Shown here: positions 28,308 to 36,207 of the stretch, piece after piece
How positions within the stretch are numbered: the first letter of the stretch is position 1
Layout of the letters: every line of letters begins with the position of its first letter
Source of the DNA: Halomonas urumqiensis
Lineage (GTDB): Bacteria; Pseudomonadota; Gammaproteobacteria; Pseudomonadales; Halomonadaceae
Length of the DNA stretch: 64,000 bases
Assembly (NCBI RefSeq): GCF_003028575.1
Contig: NZ_PYUD01000003.1
Location: 186,001-250,000 of the forward strand
Direction: 5' to 3'
The notes under the pieces: model-generated
Database searches by the model: none
Seen by the model: only the letters and a program-made list of their open reading frames with translations
What the model was told of the DNA's origin: nothing
Translations under genes and position numbers: made by a program

Positions 28308-28858
28308 CAGCCGCCTGGCACCAGCTGGAGGCGCACGCCTCCAGCCCGGTCAAGCGTCATCTGTTGCATGGGCTGGCGCTTCTCGACCGTACGTCCTACT
28401 ACGCGATACTGGTGGCGATGGCCACGATGACCGTGCTGGTGTCGGCCCAGGTAGTCGCCCGATACCTGCTGTCCACCTCCATCGACTCCGCCGATGAGCT
28501 GTCGCGCCTGTGCTTCGTCTGGGCGATCTTCCTGGCGATTCCCCATGGCATCAAGGTCGGCATCCATGTGGGTATCGATGCGCTGGTCACCCACCTGCCC
28601 GAGCGACTCCAGGAAAGCCTGGCACGGCTGATGGCGCTGGTCGGCGCCCTGATGATGGCCATGCTGTTCTGGATCAGCCTGGGGGCCGTGGCCGACAAGT
28701 GGCAGGAGTTGATGCCCACTCTGCCGATCACCGCCGCGGTCTTCTATATCGCCGTGCTGATATGTGCCGGTCACTGCTGCCTGCACCTGCTGGCCCAGGC
28801 CATGCGCCTGGAACCTCTGCCCAGTGCACCGTCATCCGAAGGAGATCCTGTCTCATGA
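28304..28858 (+). CDS. TRAP transporter small permease (DctQ)
   Basis: A 184-aa four-helix membrane protein. Family features are MTVLVSAQVVARYLLSTSIDSADELSRLCFVWAIFLAIPHGIKVGIHVGIDALVTHLPERLQ. Both ends overlap the neighbours with ATGA, so dctP-dctQ-dctM are translationally coupled. Unlike the other binding-protein operons here, there is no hairpin after dctP. Confidence 0.93.
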   Translation: MTAAWHQLEAHASSPVKRHLLHGLALLDRTSYYAILVAMATMTVLVSAQVVARYLLSTSIDSADELSRLCFVWAIFLAIPHGIKVGIHVGIDALVTHLPERLQESLARLMALVGALMMAMLFWISLGAVADKWQELMPTLPITAAVFYIAVLICAGHCCLHLLAQAMRLEPLPSAPSSEGDPVS

Positions 28859-30135
28859 CGCCGGCCATCATCACTACCTTCCTGGGTTTTGCCCTGCTGC
28901 GCATGCCGCTGGCCTTCGCCCTGGGTCTTGCTTCCCTGATCGGTCTCTACGTGGGCGGCATGGACTTCTCGGTGCTGCCGCAACGCATGATGCATTCGGT
29001 CAACAGCTTCCCGCTGATGGCCATCCCGCTATTCATGCTGGCCGGGGAATTGATGGTTGCCGCCGGCATCCTGCAACGCCTGGTCGATTTCGCCAACTCG
29101 CTGGTAGGGCGCGTCCATGGCGGGCTGGCCCACGTCGCCATCGTCGCCGGCATGGTGCTGGCGGCGGTGAGTGGCGCCGCCGTGGCCAGTGCCAGCGCCC
29201 TTGGCAGCTCGCTGGTTCCGTCGATGCGCCAACAGTACGACACCGGCTACAGCAGTGCGGTGGTGGCGTCTGCCGCCAACCTGGGCGCCATCATCCCGCC
29301 CAGCAACGCCATGATCGTCTATGCGCTGATGGCCGGTTCAAGCGTCTCGGTGGGTGGGCTGTTCATGGCCGGGGTGATTCCCGGGCTACTGCTTGCCGTT
29401 GGCTTCATGGGCTTGGCCAGCTTCATCGCCATGCGCCGCCGCTATCCGCTGGTGGGTGGCGAGATCGGCCTCAAGCATGTGCTGGTGCAGACCTGGCGTG
29501 CGCTGCCGATCCTGCTGATGCCGGTCGTGGTGGTGGGCGGCATCGTCACGGGTGCCTTCACGCCCACCGAGGGGGCGGCCATCGCCGTGGTCTATGCGCT
29601 GTTGATCGGCTTCTTCGTGACCCGCAAGCTGCGTCTCGCGGACCTGCCCAAGGCCATGTTCAATGCCGCGGTGACGGCCGCCATGGTGGGCGCACTGATC
29701 GCCTTCGCTTCCACCATGACCTTCGCCTTCACCATCGACCTGATCCCCATGCAGCTATCCAGCTGGTTGCAGGGTGTCACCAGTGACCCTCTGATCTTCC
29801 TGCTGCTGGTCATGGCGCTGCTGATCGCGGTCGGCATGTTCATCGAGTCCAACGCCGCCTACATCATGCTGGTGCCGTTGCTCGCGCCTATCGCCCTGGC
29901 CTACGGCATCGACCCGCTGCTGTTCGGCTTCCTGTTCGTGATGAACCTGGTGGTCGGCATGATGACACCGCCGGTCGGGGTGCTGCTGTTCGTGATGTGC
30001 GGCATCTCCAAGATCAGCCTCAACGAGCTGATGAAGAGCGCCTGGCCCTTCATCGTCTTCCAGTACGTGGTTCTGATCGCCTGCATTGCCTTCCCGGGCA
30101 TCGTCACCTGGCTGCCCCGCGCCCTGGGCTACTGA
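28855..30135 (+). CDS. TRAP transporter large permease (DctM)
   Basis: A 426-aa inner-membrane protein. It starts MTPAIITTFLGFALLRMPLAFALG, and the ATG overlaps the dctQ stop. Motifs include HSVNSFPLMAIPLFMLAGELMVAAGI, GAAVASASALGSSLVPSM and NLGAIIPPSNAMIVYALMAGSSVSVGGLFMAGVIPG, as well as the late NLVVGMMTPPVGVLLFVMCGISKI. It completes the second DctPQM transporter and precedes a racemase-fold gene by about 100 bases. Confidence 0.95.
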   Translation: MTPAIITTFLGFALLRMPLAFALGLASLIGLYVGGMDFSVLPQRMMHSVNSFPLMAIPLFMLAGELMVAAGILQRLVDFANSLVGRVHGGLAHVAIVAGMVLAAVSGAAVASASALGSSLVPSMRQQYDTGYSSAVVASAANLGAIIPPSNAMIVYALMAGSSVSVGGLFMAGVIPGLLLAVGFMGLASFIAMRRRYPLVGGEIGLKHVLVQTWRALPILLMPVVVVGGIVTGAFTPTEGAAIAVVYALLIGFFVTRKLRLADLPKAMFNAAVTAAMVGALIAFASTMTFAFTIDLIPMQLSSWLQGVTSDPLIFLLLVMALLIAVGMFIESNAAYIMLVPLLAPIALAYGIDPLLFGFLFVMNLVVGMMTPPVGVLLFVMCGISKISLNELMKSAWPFIVFQYVVLIACIAFPGIVTWLPRALGY

Positions 30136-30236
30136 ACCGCAAGCAAGACACGACGCGCGTCCCCCGACTTGACGGCGGGGTAGGCCCCCTGCGGCCCGGA
30201 CGACGACGATAACAAGGAACGACAAGAGAACACGCC

Positions 30237-31001
30237 ATGAAAATCCTCGTCATCAACCCCAACATCTCCGAGGACGTGACCCGCCTGATCGAGCGGGAAG
30301 CACGTCGCAGCACCCGCCCCGGCACCTCCTTGACCATGGCGACGGCCCCCTTCGGCGTCGCCTACATCGAAACCCGCGCGGAGGCCCAGATCGGGGGTTA
30401 CGCCACCATGCAGGTCGCCGCCGACCTCTACGCCGGGCATGATGCCGTCGTGGTGGCGGCCTTCGGCGACCCGGGGCTGACCGCACTCAGGGAAATCCTG
30501 CCGATCCCGGTGGTGGGCATGACCGAGGCAGCGCTCCACAGCGCCTGCCAACAGGGCGGGCGAGTCTCGGTGATCGCTATCTCCCAGCGCATCCAGGCCT
30601 GGTACCGCGAGACCATCCATGGCTACGGGTTTGGCAGCCGCCTGGCCAGCATTCGTGCGCTCGATGAGCCACTGGCGCATATCGGACGGGTCCAGGAGGA
30701 CCAGGGGGAACGGCTGGTGGCCCTGGCGGAGCGTGCGGTGGCGGAGGATGGCGCCGATGTACTGGTGATGGCGGGCGCACCGCTGGCCGGCCTGGCGCGG
30801 GAAGTCGCCAACCGACTTCCGGTACCCGCACTGGATGGGGTGACCTGCGCGCTGCACCAGGCCCAGGCACTGGTCGACATGGCCGCACGCACGCCGTCTG
30901 CCGGAAGCTACGCCGCGCCGCCGGTGAAGCCCTGCCATGGTCTGACCGCGGCGCTGACCCAACTGGTGGGCAGCCGGACCCAGCCGGCCACGCTGAGCTG
31001 A
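30237..31001 (+). CDS. hydantoin/allantoin racemase-family protein lacking both catalytic cysteines
   Basis: A 254-aa member of the Asp/Glu/hydantoin racemase family: MKILVINPNISEDVTRLIE, AFGDPGLTALREILPIPVVGMTEAAL. In known hydantoin racemases, proton transfer uses Cys76 and Cys181, and the second paralog here (37629) has both. In this protein the matching positions are Ala75 (VVAAFGDPG) and Gly180 (VLVMAGAPLAG), so the two-base racemase mechanism is not possible. The rest of the fold is intact, which argues for a changed function rather than simple decay. It follows dctPQM and precedes a GntR gene on the same strand. Confidence 0.82.
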   Translation: MKILVINPNISEDVTRLIEREARRSTRPGTSLTMATAPFGVAYIETRAEAQIGGYATMQVAADLYAGHDAVVVAAFGDPGLTALREILPIPVVGMTEAALHSACQQGGRVSVIAISQRIQAWYRETIHGYGFGSRLASIRALDEPLAHIGRVQEDQGERLVALAERAVAEDGADVLVMAGAPLAGLAREVANRLPVPALDGVTCALHQAQALVDMAARTPSAGSYAAPPVKPCHGLTAALTQLVGSRTQPATLS

Positions 31002-31061
31002 ACTGGACATCCCGACACCGACTGGGAGAATGGAGCCGGTCCCCCTACAGGAGCGCGCTTG

Positions 31062-31739
31062 ATGTCCACGTCATCCACGTCTGAACGCTCGAGGCGCGTC
31101 ACCACCCCCTCCTTGGCGGAGGAGGCCTACCAGGCCTTGCACCAGCGCATCGTCAGGGGTCAGTTGGCCCCTGGCACGACACTGCTGGAACCGGCTCTGT
31201 GCGAAAACCTCGGGATCTCGCGCACCCCGCTACGGGAGGCATTGAAGCGACTGTCCGGCGAGGGGCTGGTGATCCTTCCGCGCAACCGGCGAGCGCGCGT
31301 CGCCCCCATCGATGCCGAGGAGCTGCAGCACCTGTTCGAGGTCGAGGCGGGGCTCGAGAGCATGGCGGCAAGCCTTGCCGCCAGCCGCATGACCAACACC
31401 GAGATCAAGCAACTCGAGGGGCTGCAGCAACGCCTCGAGCGCCTGCATGCCAAGGGCGACCGGAGTGCCTATTTCGAACTCAATCAACGCATACACGGTT
31501 TGATCGTGGCGGGGGCCAGAAACCCTGTACTGACGGAAACCCACCAGCGCCTGCTGGGCCGCCTGGAACGTGCCCGCTATCTGGCGCTTGACCGACTCGG
31601 CCGCTGGCAGGAGTCCACCGATGAACACCAGGCCATTCTCGATGCCCTGCGTGCCCGGGACAGTGAACGGGCAAGCCAGTTGATGCGCGACCACGTCCAG
31701 CACACCGGCGAGGCCATCGCGGCCACCACCCGGCGTTGA
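31062..31739 (+). CDS. GntR-family transcriptional regulator, FCD type
   Basis: A 225-aa regulator. The DNA-binding part shows LAPGTTLLEPALCENLGISRTPLREALKRLSGEGLVILPRNRRARVAPID, and the FCD domain shows LFEVEAGLESMAASLAASRMTN with NQRIHGLIVAGARNP and DEHQAILDALRARD. The ATG at 31062 has AGGAG 8 bases upstream. It is probably co-transcribed with the racemase-like gene and dctPQM and is convergent with allA. Sequence similarity to the GntR protein at 26442 is visible throughout, so they may be paralogs with related sites. Confidence 0.9.
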   Translation: MSTSSTSERSRRVTTPSLAEEAYQALHQRIVRGQLAPGTTLLEPALCENLGISRTPLREALKRLSGEGLVILPRNRRARVAPIDAEELQHLFEVEAGLESMAASLAASRMTNTEIKQLEGLQQRLERLHAKGDRSAYFELNQRIHGLIVAGARNPVLTETHQRLLGRLERARYLALDRLGRWQESTDEHQAILDALRARDSERASQLMRDHVQHTGEAIAATTRR

Positions 31740-31792
31740 CCCCGGCGGGCAGTCCGCCGGAGCGAGAGGCAGGCAGGCAGGACAAGAGAGCA

Positions 31793-31813
31793 GCCTGGCC
31801 CGGCCAGCCTCTT
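31793..31813. terminator. possible bidirectional hairpin between GntR and allA
   Basis: CTGGCC and GGCCAG arms around a single base, extended by imperfect pairs, in the short convergent gap. The plus-strand tail is CCTCTTTCG. Confidence 0.35.
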
Positions 31814-31820
31814 TCGTCCC

Positions 31821-31833
31821 AAATTCCGAATTC
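31821..31833. promoter_or_regulatory. third GAATTCCGAATTC-like site (AAATTCCGAATTC)
   Basis: It shares 12 of 13 bases with the site at 27226 but lies at the convergent 3' ends of the GntR and allA genes, overlapping the allA stop. A regulatory role there is uncertain. Confidence 0.35.
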
Positions 31834-32317
31834 AGAGCGTCACGCGCACCGCCAGCGGATGCTCATCGCAGTTGTTGCCTTCCCCACCACGATCGACCAC
31901 CAGGAACTCCCCTTCCCGTTCGAGCACCGACTGGATCGCGTGCCAGGTCCCGGCCCGGTAGTTGACGCCCTGGCAGCCATCGGTGACGAAGGCACGTACC
32001 TCGGCGGTGTCGATGACATCGCCCGGTGGCGCCACCACCACCACGAAGCGCTCCTGGTGAAGCGGCATGAACGCCTGGCTCCCCAGGGGATGGCGCTCGA
32101 GAAAGTCGAGGTCGAGCGGCAGCGTGATCGGCTGACTGACGAAGATGCTGATCAGCGTCCGTGCCTCTTCCCCAAGGGTCTCGACCCTGGCCAGGTCGTG
32201 ATAGCGCCGGGTACGTCCGGCGTTGATGTGAAAGTAATCGGCAGTGCGCGTGTCGATGACATCGCCGAATGGCGCGAAGGCCTCAGGCGTCAGCGGCACG
32301 GCTTTCAGTTCCAGCAT
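31832..32317 (-). CDS. allA: ureidoglycolate lyase
   Basis: A 161-aa cytoplasmic enzyme splitting (S)-ureidoglycolate into glyoxylate and urea. Typical AllA stretches are LELKAVPLTPEAFAPFGDVID, FLERHPLGSQAFMPLHQERFVVVVAPPG, VRAFVTDGCQGVNYRAGTWHAIQSVLEREGEFLVVDRGG. The length equals E. coli AllA (160). AGGAG precedes the ATG. It lies downstream of allE in the same direction, separated by repeat copy C. Its glyoxylate product feeds Gcl. Confidence 0.95.
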   Translation of the reverse strand: MLELKAVPLTPEAFAPFGDVIDTRTADYFHINAGRTRRYHDLARVETLGEEARTLISIFVSQPITLPLDLDFLERHPLGSQAFMPLHQERFVVVVAPPGDVIDTAEVRAFVTDGCQGVNYRAGTWHAIQSVLEREGEFLVVDRGGEGNNCDEHPLAVRVTL

Positions 32318-32391
32318 GACTGTCTCCTACAGTAGATTCAGTGTTCGCCCAGGCTGTCTGTTATCCATGGCGGCACCGCTAGCGAGAGGCG

Positions 32392-32486
32392 CCGGTGACA
32401 GGGTAGAGAGGGGGTCCTACGCCAGGGATGGCGTCGGTAGCGCCCAGGGAGGGGTTCACAGCGCCCCCTCGAAACCCTGTCGCCGG
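32392..32486 (+). repeat. co-varying palindromic repeat, copy C
   Basis: A 95-bp element between allE and allA. Outer arms 32392-32414 and 32464-32486 pair almost fully. The inner hairpin is ACGCC-AGGGAT-GGCGT (32419-32434), with a second motif CCC-AGGGA-GGGG followed by TTCACAGCGCC, the same downstream block as copy A. Confidence 0.88.
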
Positions 32487-32530
32487 ATCAGCCTCGAGCG
32501 GCGGCGCTACCGCAACGGGTCAGCTCCGTT

Positions 32531-33364
32531 TCAACGAGCACCCAAGCGCAGCGCCGCATGGCGGTTGACATCCTTGTACAGCAGGTAGCGGAACGGTCCC
32601 GGGCCACCGGCGTAACAGGCCTGCGGGCAGAAGGCGCGTAGCCACATGAAGTCGCCGGCTTCCACCTCGACCCAGTCCTGGTTGAGGTGATACACCGCCT
32701 TGCCCTCGAGCACATACAGGCCATGCTCCATGACATGGGTCTCGTCGAAGGGAATCACCGCCCCGGGCTGGAAGGTGACGATAGTGACGTGCATGTCATG
32801 GCGTACGTCGTTCGGGTCGACGAAGCGGGTGGTCGCCCAGCGCCCATCGGTGCCCGGCATGGGGCTGGGGTCGAGCTCGTTCTCGTTGGTCACGAAGGCC
32901 TCAGGCAATTCGATGCCGTCCACCCGCTCGTAGGCCTTGCGCACCCAGTGGAAACGCACCGCCGCCGACGAGGTGTTGCGCACCTGCCAATCGCTGCCCG
33001 GGGGAATGAAAGCATACCCGCCCGGCAGCATGCGATGCTGTTGGCCGGCGAGTGTCAGCGAAAGCTCACCCTCGACCACGAACAGCACGCCCTCGGCATC
33101 GGGGTCGAGCTCCGGGCGCTCGCTGCCGCCACCTGGCGACACTTCCATGATGTACTGAGAAAAGGTCTCGGCGAAGCCAGAGAGCGGCCGCGCCAGCACC
33201 CACAGCCGGGTATCGTCCCAGAACGGCAGATTGCTGGTGACGATGTCGCCGAACACCCCCTTGGGGATGACGGCATAGGCCTCGGTGAATACCGCCCTGT
33301 CGGAGAGCAGCTGTGTCTGCGGCGGATGCCCGCCATGGGGAGCGTAGTAATTTCTTGTCGTCAT
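32531..33364 (-). CDS. allE: (S)-ureidoglycine aminohydrolase
   Basis: A 277-aa bicupin releasing ammonia from (S)-ureidoglycine to give ureidoglycolate. It begins YYAPHGGHPPQTQLLSDRAVFTEAYAVIPKGVFGDIVTSNLP as in known AllE. The C-terminal cupin has the metal/substrate residues in FDETHVMEHGLYVLEG and AFCPQACYAGG. AAGGATG lies before the ATG. Ureidoglycine comes from allantoate amidohydrolase (AllC), which is not in this window. The promoter gap has two GAAAC-N4-GTTTC-type sites and is shared with the adjacent RpiR gene. Confidence 0.94.
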   Translation of the reverse strand: MTTRNYYAPHGGHPPQTQLLSDRAVFTEAYAVIPKGVFGDIVTSNLPFWDDTRLWVLARPLSGFAETFSQYIMEVSPGGGSERPELDPDAEGVLFVVEGELSLTLAGQQHRMLPGGYAFIPPGSDWQVRNTSSAAVRFHWVRKAYERVDGIELPEAFVTNENELDPSPMPGTDGRWATTRFVDPNDVRHDMHVTIVTFQPGAVIPFDETHVMEHGLYVLEGKAVYHLNQDWVEVEAGDFMWLRAFCPQACYAGGPGPFRYLLYKDVNRHAALRLGAR

Positions 33365-33430
33365 TATTCCATCCTTCTATATGCAACTCCGGCCTTTCGA
33401 CAGGCCAAAAAACCGTATGGATCCTGCTTG

Positions 33431-33446
33431 TGAAACTAACGTCTCA
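33431..33446. promoter_or_regulatory. RpiR-type operator candidate, site 1
   Basis: TGAAACTAACGTCTCA: GAAAC, 4 bases, then GTCTC, one mismatch from a perfect inverted repeat. It lies about 70-80 bases upstream of allE and is paired with the site 30 bases away. Confidence 0.5.
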
Positions 33447-33460
33447 AGAGTACGGTGTCT

Positions 33461-33476
33461 AGAAACTTTCGTTTCA
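33461..33476. promoter_or_regulatory. RpiR-type operator candidate, site 2
   Basis: AGAAACTTTCGTTTCA with perfect arms GAAAC/GTTTC around TTTC. The two sites are offset by exactly 30 bp, about three helical turns. Confidence 0.55.
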
Positions 33477-33574
33477 TGCGTAGACAAAGGTATCGTCCAG
33501 CCATGAACCCTCGTTGCGTATCCACGGCAGTGCCATGGTCCCGTGCCGGCCCCATCCGCTGCGGGGCCACCCTC

Positions 33575-34417
33575 TCAAGGCGACAGTTCGTCGAGCCTGT
33601 GATAGAGCTCGCTGACCGCATCGATGCGAGCACGCCCCTGCGCGAGCCGATGGTGAAGCACCCCGTTGGCCAGCAGGCTGATCAGACTCATGGCGCTGGC
33701 ATAGCTGTCGAAGGCGGAAACGCTGTCGATGGGACACTCCATCCACCAATCCACCTGTTCGGCAAAGCCACCGGCCGTGGCATCGGCGATCAGCAGCACA
33801 CGGCACGGCATGGACGCCAGCTCGGTGACCAGGGCATCGAAACCGCTCGGGCGGCGGCGAAAGCCGAACAGCACGACCAGGTCGTCAGTGCCCAGCTCCA
33901 CCAACTCCTCGGCGAGCGACTGGTTGGGTTCGGGGGCAAGGCTGATCCCATCGCGCGCCTGGATCAGCTGCTGGCGGAAGTGAATCGCCAGCGGGTAACT
34001 GTTGCGAAAGCCGATGAGCACCACACGCCGCGCACGTTCGAGCCCATCCACTACCGCCTCGAAGGTTGGCGCATCGAGCCCTTCGAGGGCGCTGCGCAGG
34101 TTCTGCCGCTCGCGGTCATGGTGACGCTTGAAACGCGCGCCGTTCCCGGCCACCGCGCCGGGGTCGGTGACCAGCGGCACGCCCTGGCTCCTCAGCTCGC
34201 GCGCATGGCGCTTGACCGCCTGGAAGCTCTCGAAGCCGAGACGCTTGAAAAGCCGGCTGACCGTGGACTTGGAAACGCCCGTCAAGCGGGAGAGATCGGC
34301 CGCGCTGTAAACCGCCAGGTCGTCGAAATGATCGAGTATGAAGGCCGCCACGCGCTGCTCCTGAGCGCTCAGGTCGGCATACTGCGCCGAGATTCTCTGA
34401 CCGATGTGCGGCTTCAT
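33575..34417 (-). CDS. MurR/RpiR-family transcriptional regulator
   Basis: A 280-aa regulator with N-terminal HTH_6 domain (LSAQEQRVAAFILDHFDDLAVYSAADLSRLTGVSKSTVSRLFKRLGFESFQAVKRHAREL) and a C-terminal SIS sugar-phosphate-type domain (RRVVLIGFRNSYPLAIHFRQQL, DLVVLFGFRRRPSGFDALV). The start is uncertain: ATG 34417 gives the usual MKPHIGQRI opening, and a GTG at 34453 adds 12 residues. It sits downstream of the allE promoter sites on the same strand as allE and is divergent from the YfcC transporter. Members of this family regulate ureide genes (HpxU-like in Klebsiella; family knowledge). Confidence 0.88.
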   Translation of the reverse strand: MKPHIGQRISAQYADLSAQEQRVAAFILDHFDDLAVYSAADLSRLTGVSKSTVSRLFKRLGFESFQAVKRHARELRSQGVPLVTDPGAVAGNGARFKRHHDRERQNLRSALEGLDAPTFEAVVDGLERARRVVLIGFRNSYPLAIHFRQQLIQARDGISLAPEPNQSLAEELVELGTDDLVVLFGFRRRPSGFDALVTELASMPCRVLLIADATAGGFAEQVDWWMECPIDSVSAFDSYASAMSLISLLANGVLHHRLAQGRARIDAVSELYHRLDELSP

Positions 34418-34662
34418 GCCAGTCTGTTGCGTCCGCAAGAAACACTCTCCCACTGTTCACGGCGTGGACGGAGCCTCGCTCCGCCAAACGCCACTCGTAT
34501 CACCAGGCCAACCAACGACTTGCCGTGCCGGCTCCCCGGCGACGGTTGGCCGTCCCAGGCAACTTCCCCGGCTCCAACCCTTCCCGCGGCGCCAACCGCA
34601 GCCGGGGCGCTTCGGCGCCGCTCCACTATAGCGACACAGCCAACAACAACGCGAGGTACACC

Positions 34663-36102
34663 ATGTCCCACTCTACCGACACGTCCCAGGCCGCCAGCGC
34701 CAAGCGGCGCCATTGGCAGATTCCACATATCTACGTCATTCTGTTCGTGTTCATCGCCATCGCGGCGCTGGCCACCCACTTCGTGCCCGCCGGCGAGTTC
34801 GAACGGATCCCCGGCCCCTCGGGGCGCATCACCATCGATGCGGAGTCCTTCCAGTACGTCGAGCCCAACCCGACCGGCGTCGTCGACTTCATGCTGGCCA
34901 TTCCCAATGGCCTGATGAGCGCTGGTGAAGTGGTGTTCTTCACCTTCATGATCGGCGGGATGTTCATGGTGCTGCGGCGCACCGGCATCATCGAGATCGG
35001 TGTCGACAAGCTCAGCCGTCAATTCGCCGGCCGCAGCCTGCTGATGATCCCGGTGCTGATGACGGTGTTCGCCGTGGTCGCCACCATCATCGGTACCCAG
35101 GAACTGGCGCTGGTCTATGTGCCGGTCATTCTGCCGCTGATGATCGCCCTGCGCTTCGACTCGATGACCGCCGCCGCCGTGGCCCTTTGCGCCACCACGG
35201 CAGGCTTCACCACCGGCATCCTCAACCCGATCAACACCGGGCTTGGCCAGCAGCTCTCCAACCTGCCGCTGTACTCCGGCTTTGGCCTGCGAGCCGCCGC
35301 CTTCGCGGTGGTACTGGGTGTCGGCATCTTCTTCGTCATGCGCTACGCCCGCAAGGTCCAGGCCAGCCCCGAGCTCAGCCTGATGGCCGGCGACGAGGCC
35401 GAAGCCGAGAAGCGCTCGCTCTACCAGCATGCCACCGACGAAGGTGCCCTGATGGCCAACGGCCGCCAGAAGCTGGCCGCCATCGCCACCTTCGCCTTCT
35501 TCGGCCTGCTGGTTTACGGCGTACTGCGCCAGGGCTGGTTCATGATGGAGATGGCCGGCCTGTTCATCGTCATGGGCATCGTCGTCGGCCTGATCGCCGG
35601 GCTGAACACCGAAAGCATCTGCGAAGCCTTCAACAAGGGGTTTCGCGATGTGCTGGTGGGCGCCATGATCGCCGGGGTGGCACGCGGCGTGGCCGTGGTG
35701 CTCGAGGACGGTCAGATCATGGACACCCTGGTCTTCGGCCTTGGCAATCTGGTGGGGGAACTGCCCACCCTGCTTTCGGCCATCGGCATGTACTTCTCCC
35801 AGTTGGCCTTCAACTTCGTGGTGCCCTCCGGCAGCGGCCAGGCGCTGGTCACCATGCCGATCATGGCGCCACTCGCCGACCTGATCGGCGTGACCCGCCA
35901 GACCGCGGTGCTGGCCTACCAGCTCGGCGACGGCGTCGGCAACATCCTGTTCCCGACCTCCGGCTACTTCATGGCCACCCTGGCCATCGCCGGTGTGCCG
36001 TGGCAGAAATGGGTGAAGTTCTTCTTCCCGCTGTTCTGTACCTGGGTGTTGATCTCCATGGGCTTCCTGGCGTTTGCCCAGGCCACGCAATGGGTCGGCT
36101 GA
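34663..36102 (+). CDS. YfcC-family (DcuC-like) anion transporter
   Basis: A 479-aa inner-membrane protein with about 12 helices. Features are IPHIYVILFVFIAIAALATHFVPAGEFERI, FTFMIGGMFMVLRRTGIIEIGVDKLS, CATTAGFTTGILNPINTGLGQQLSNLPLYSGFGLR and NFVVPSGSGQALVTMPIMAPLADLIGVTRQTAVLAYQLGDGVGN, all typical of the YfcC/C4-dicarboxylate-carrier-like family. GAGG lies 6 bases before the ATG. Members are thought to carry dicarboxylates or basic amino acids. In this position a ureide such as allantoate or ureidoglycolate is possible (inference). Confidence 0.88.
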   Translation: MSHSTDTSQAASAKRRHWQIPHIYVILFVFIAIAALATHFVPAGEFERIPGPSGRITIDAESFQYVEPNPTGVVDFMLAIPNGLMSAGEVVFFTFMIGGMFMVLRRTGIIEIGVDKLSRQFAGRSLLMIPVLMTVFAVVATIIGTQELALVYVPVILPLMIALRFDSMTAAAVALCATTAGFTTGILNPINTGLGQQLSNLPLYSGFGLRAAAFAVVLGVGIFFVMRYARKVQASPELSLMAGDEAEAEKRSLYQHATDEGALMANGRQKLAAIATFAFFGLLVYGVLRQGWFMMEMAGLFIVMGIVVGLIAGLNTESICEAFNKGFRDVLVGAMIAGVARGVAVVLEDGQIMDTLVFGLGNLVGELPTLLSAIGMYFSQLAFNFVVPSGSGQALVTMPIMAPLADLIGVTRQTAVLAYQLGDGVGNILFPTSGYFMATLAIAGVPWQKWVKFFFPLFCTWVLISMGFLAFAQATQWVG

Positions 36103-36130
36103 TCGCCTGACCCGCGTCGCCGACGCCCTC

Positions 36131-36169
36131 CACCAGGCCCCGCCCGAGCAGATCGGGTGGGGCCTGGTG
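36131..36169. terminator. long hairpin between convergent yfcC-like and puuE genes
   Basis: A 17-bp imperfect stem (CACCAGGCCCCGCCCGA with its near-complement) around a 5-base loop. No T tract on either side, so it may need Rho or act as a barrier. Confidence 0.65.
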
Positions 36170-36207
36170 CCGTTGGAGACTGCCATCCGCACGATCGGCT
36201 CGCCGTC

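Noticed and set aside
33455-34915. Plus-strand open frame running across the RpiR gene into the YfcC-like gene
   Set aside because: It covers the antisense of RpiR and a different frame of the transporter; the true transporter start at 34663 has a good ribosome site.
34414-36192. Minus-strand open frame (592 codons) opposite the YfcC-like transporter
   Set aside because: Same reason: reverse of a hydrophobic protein gene, no ribosome site, overlaps two supported genes.
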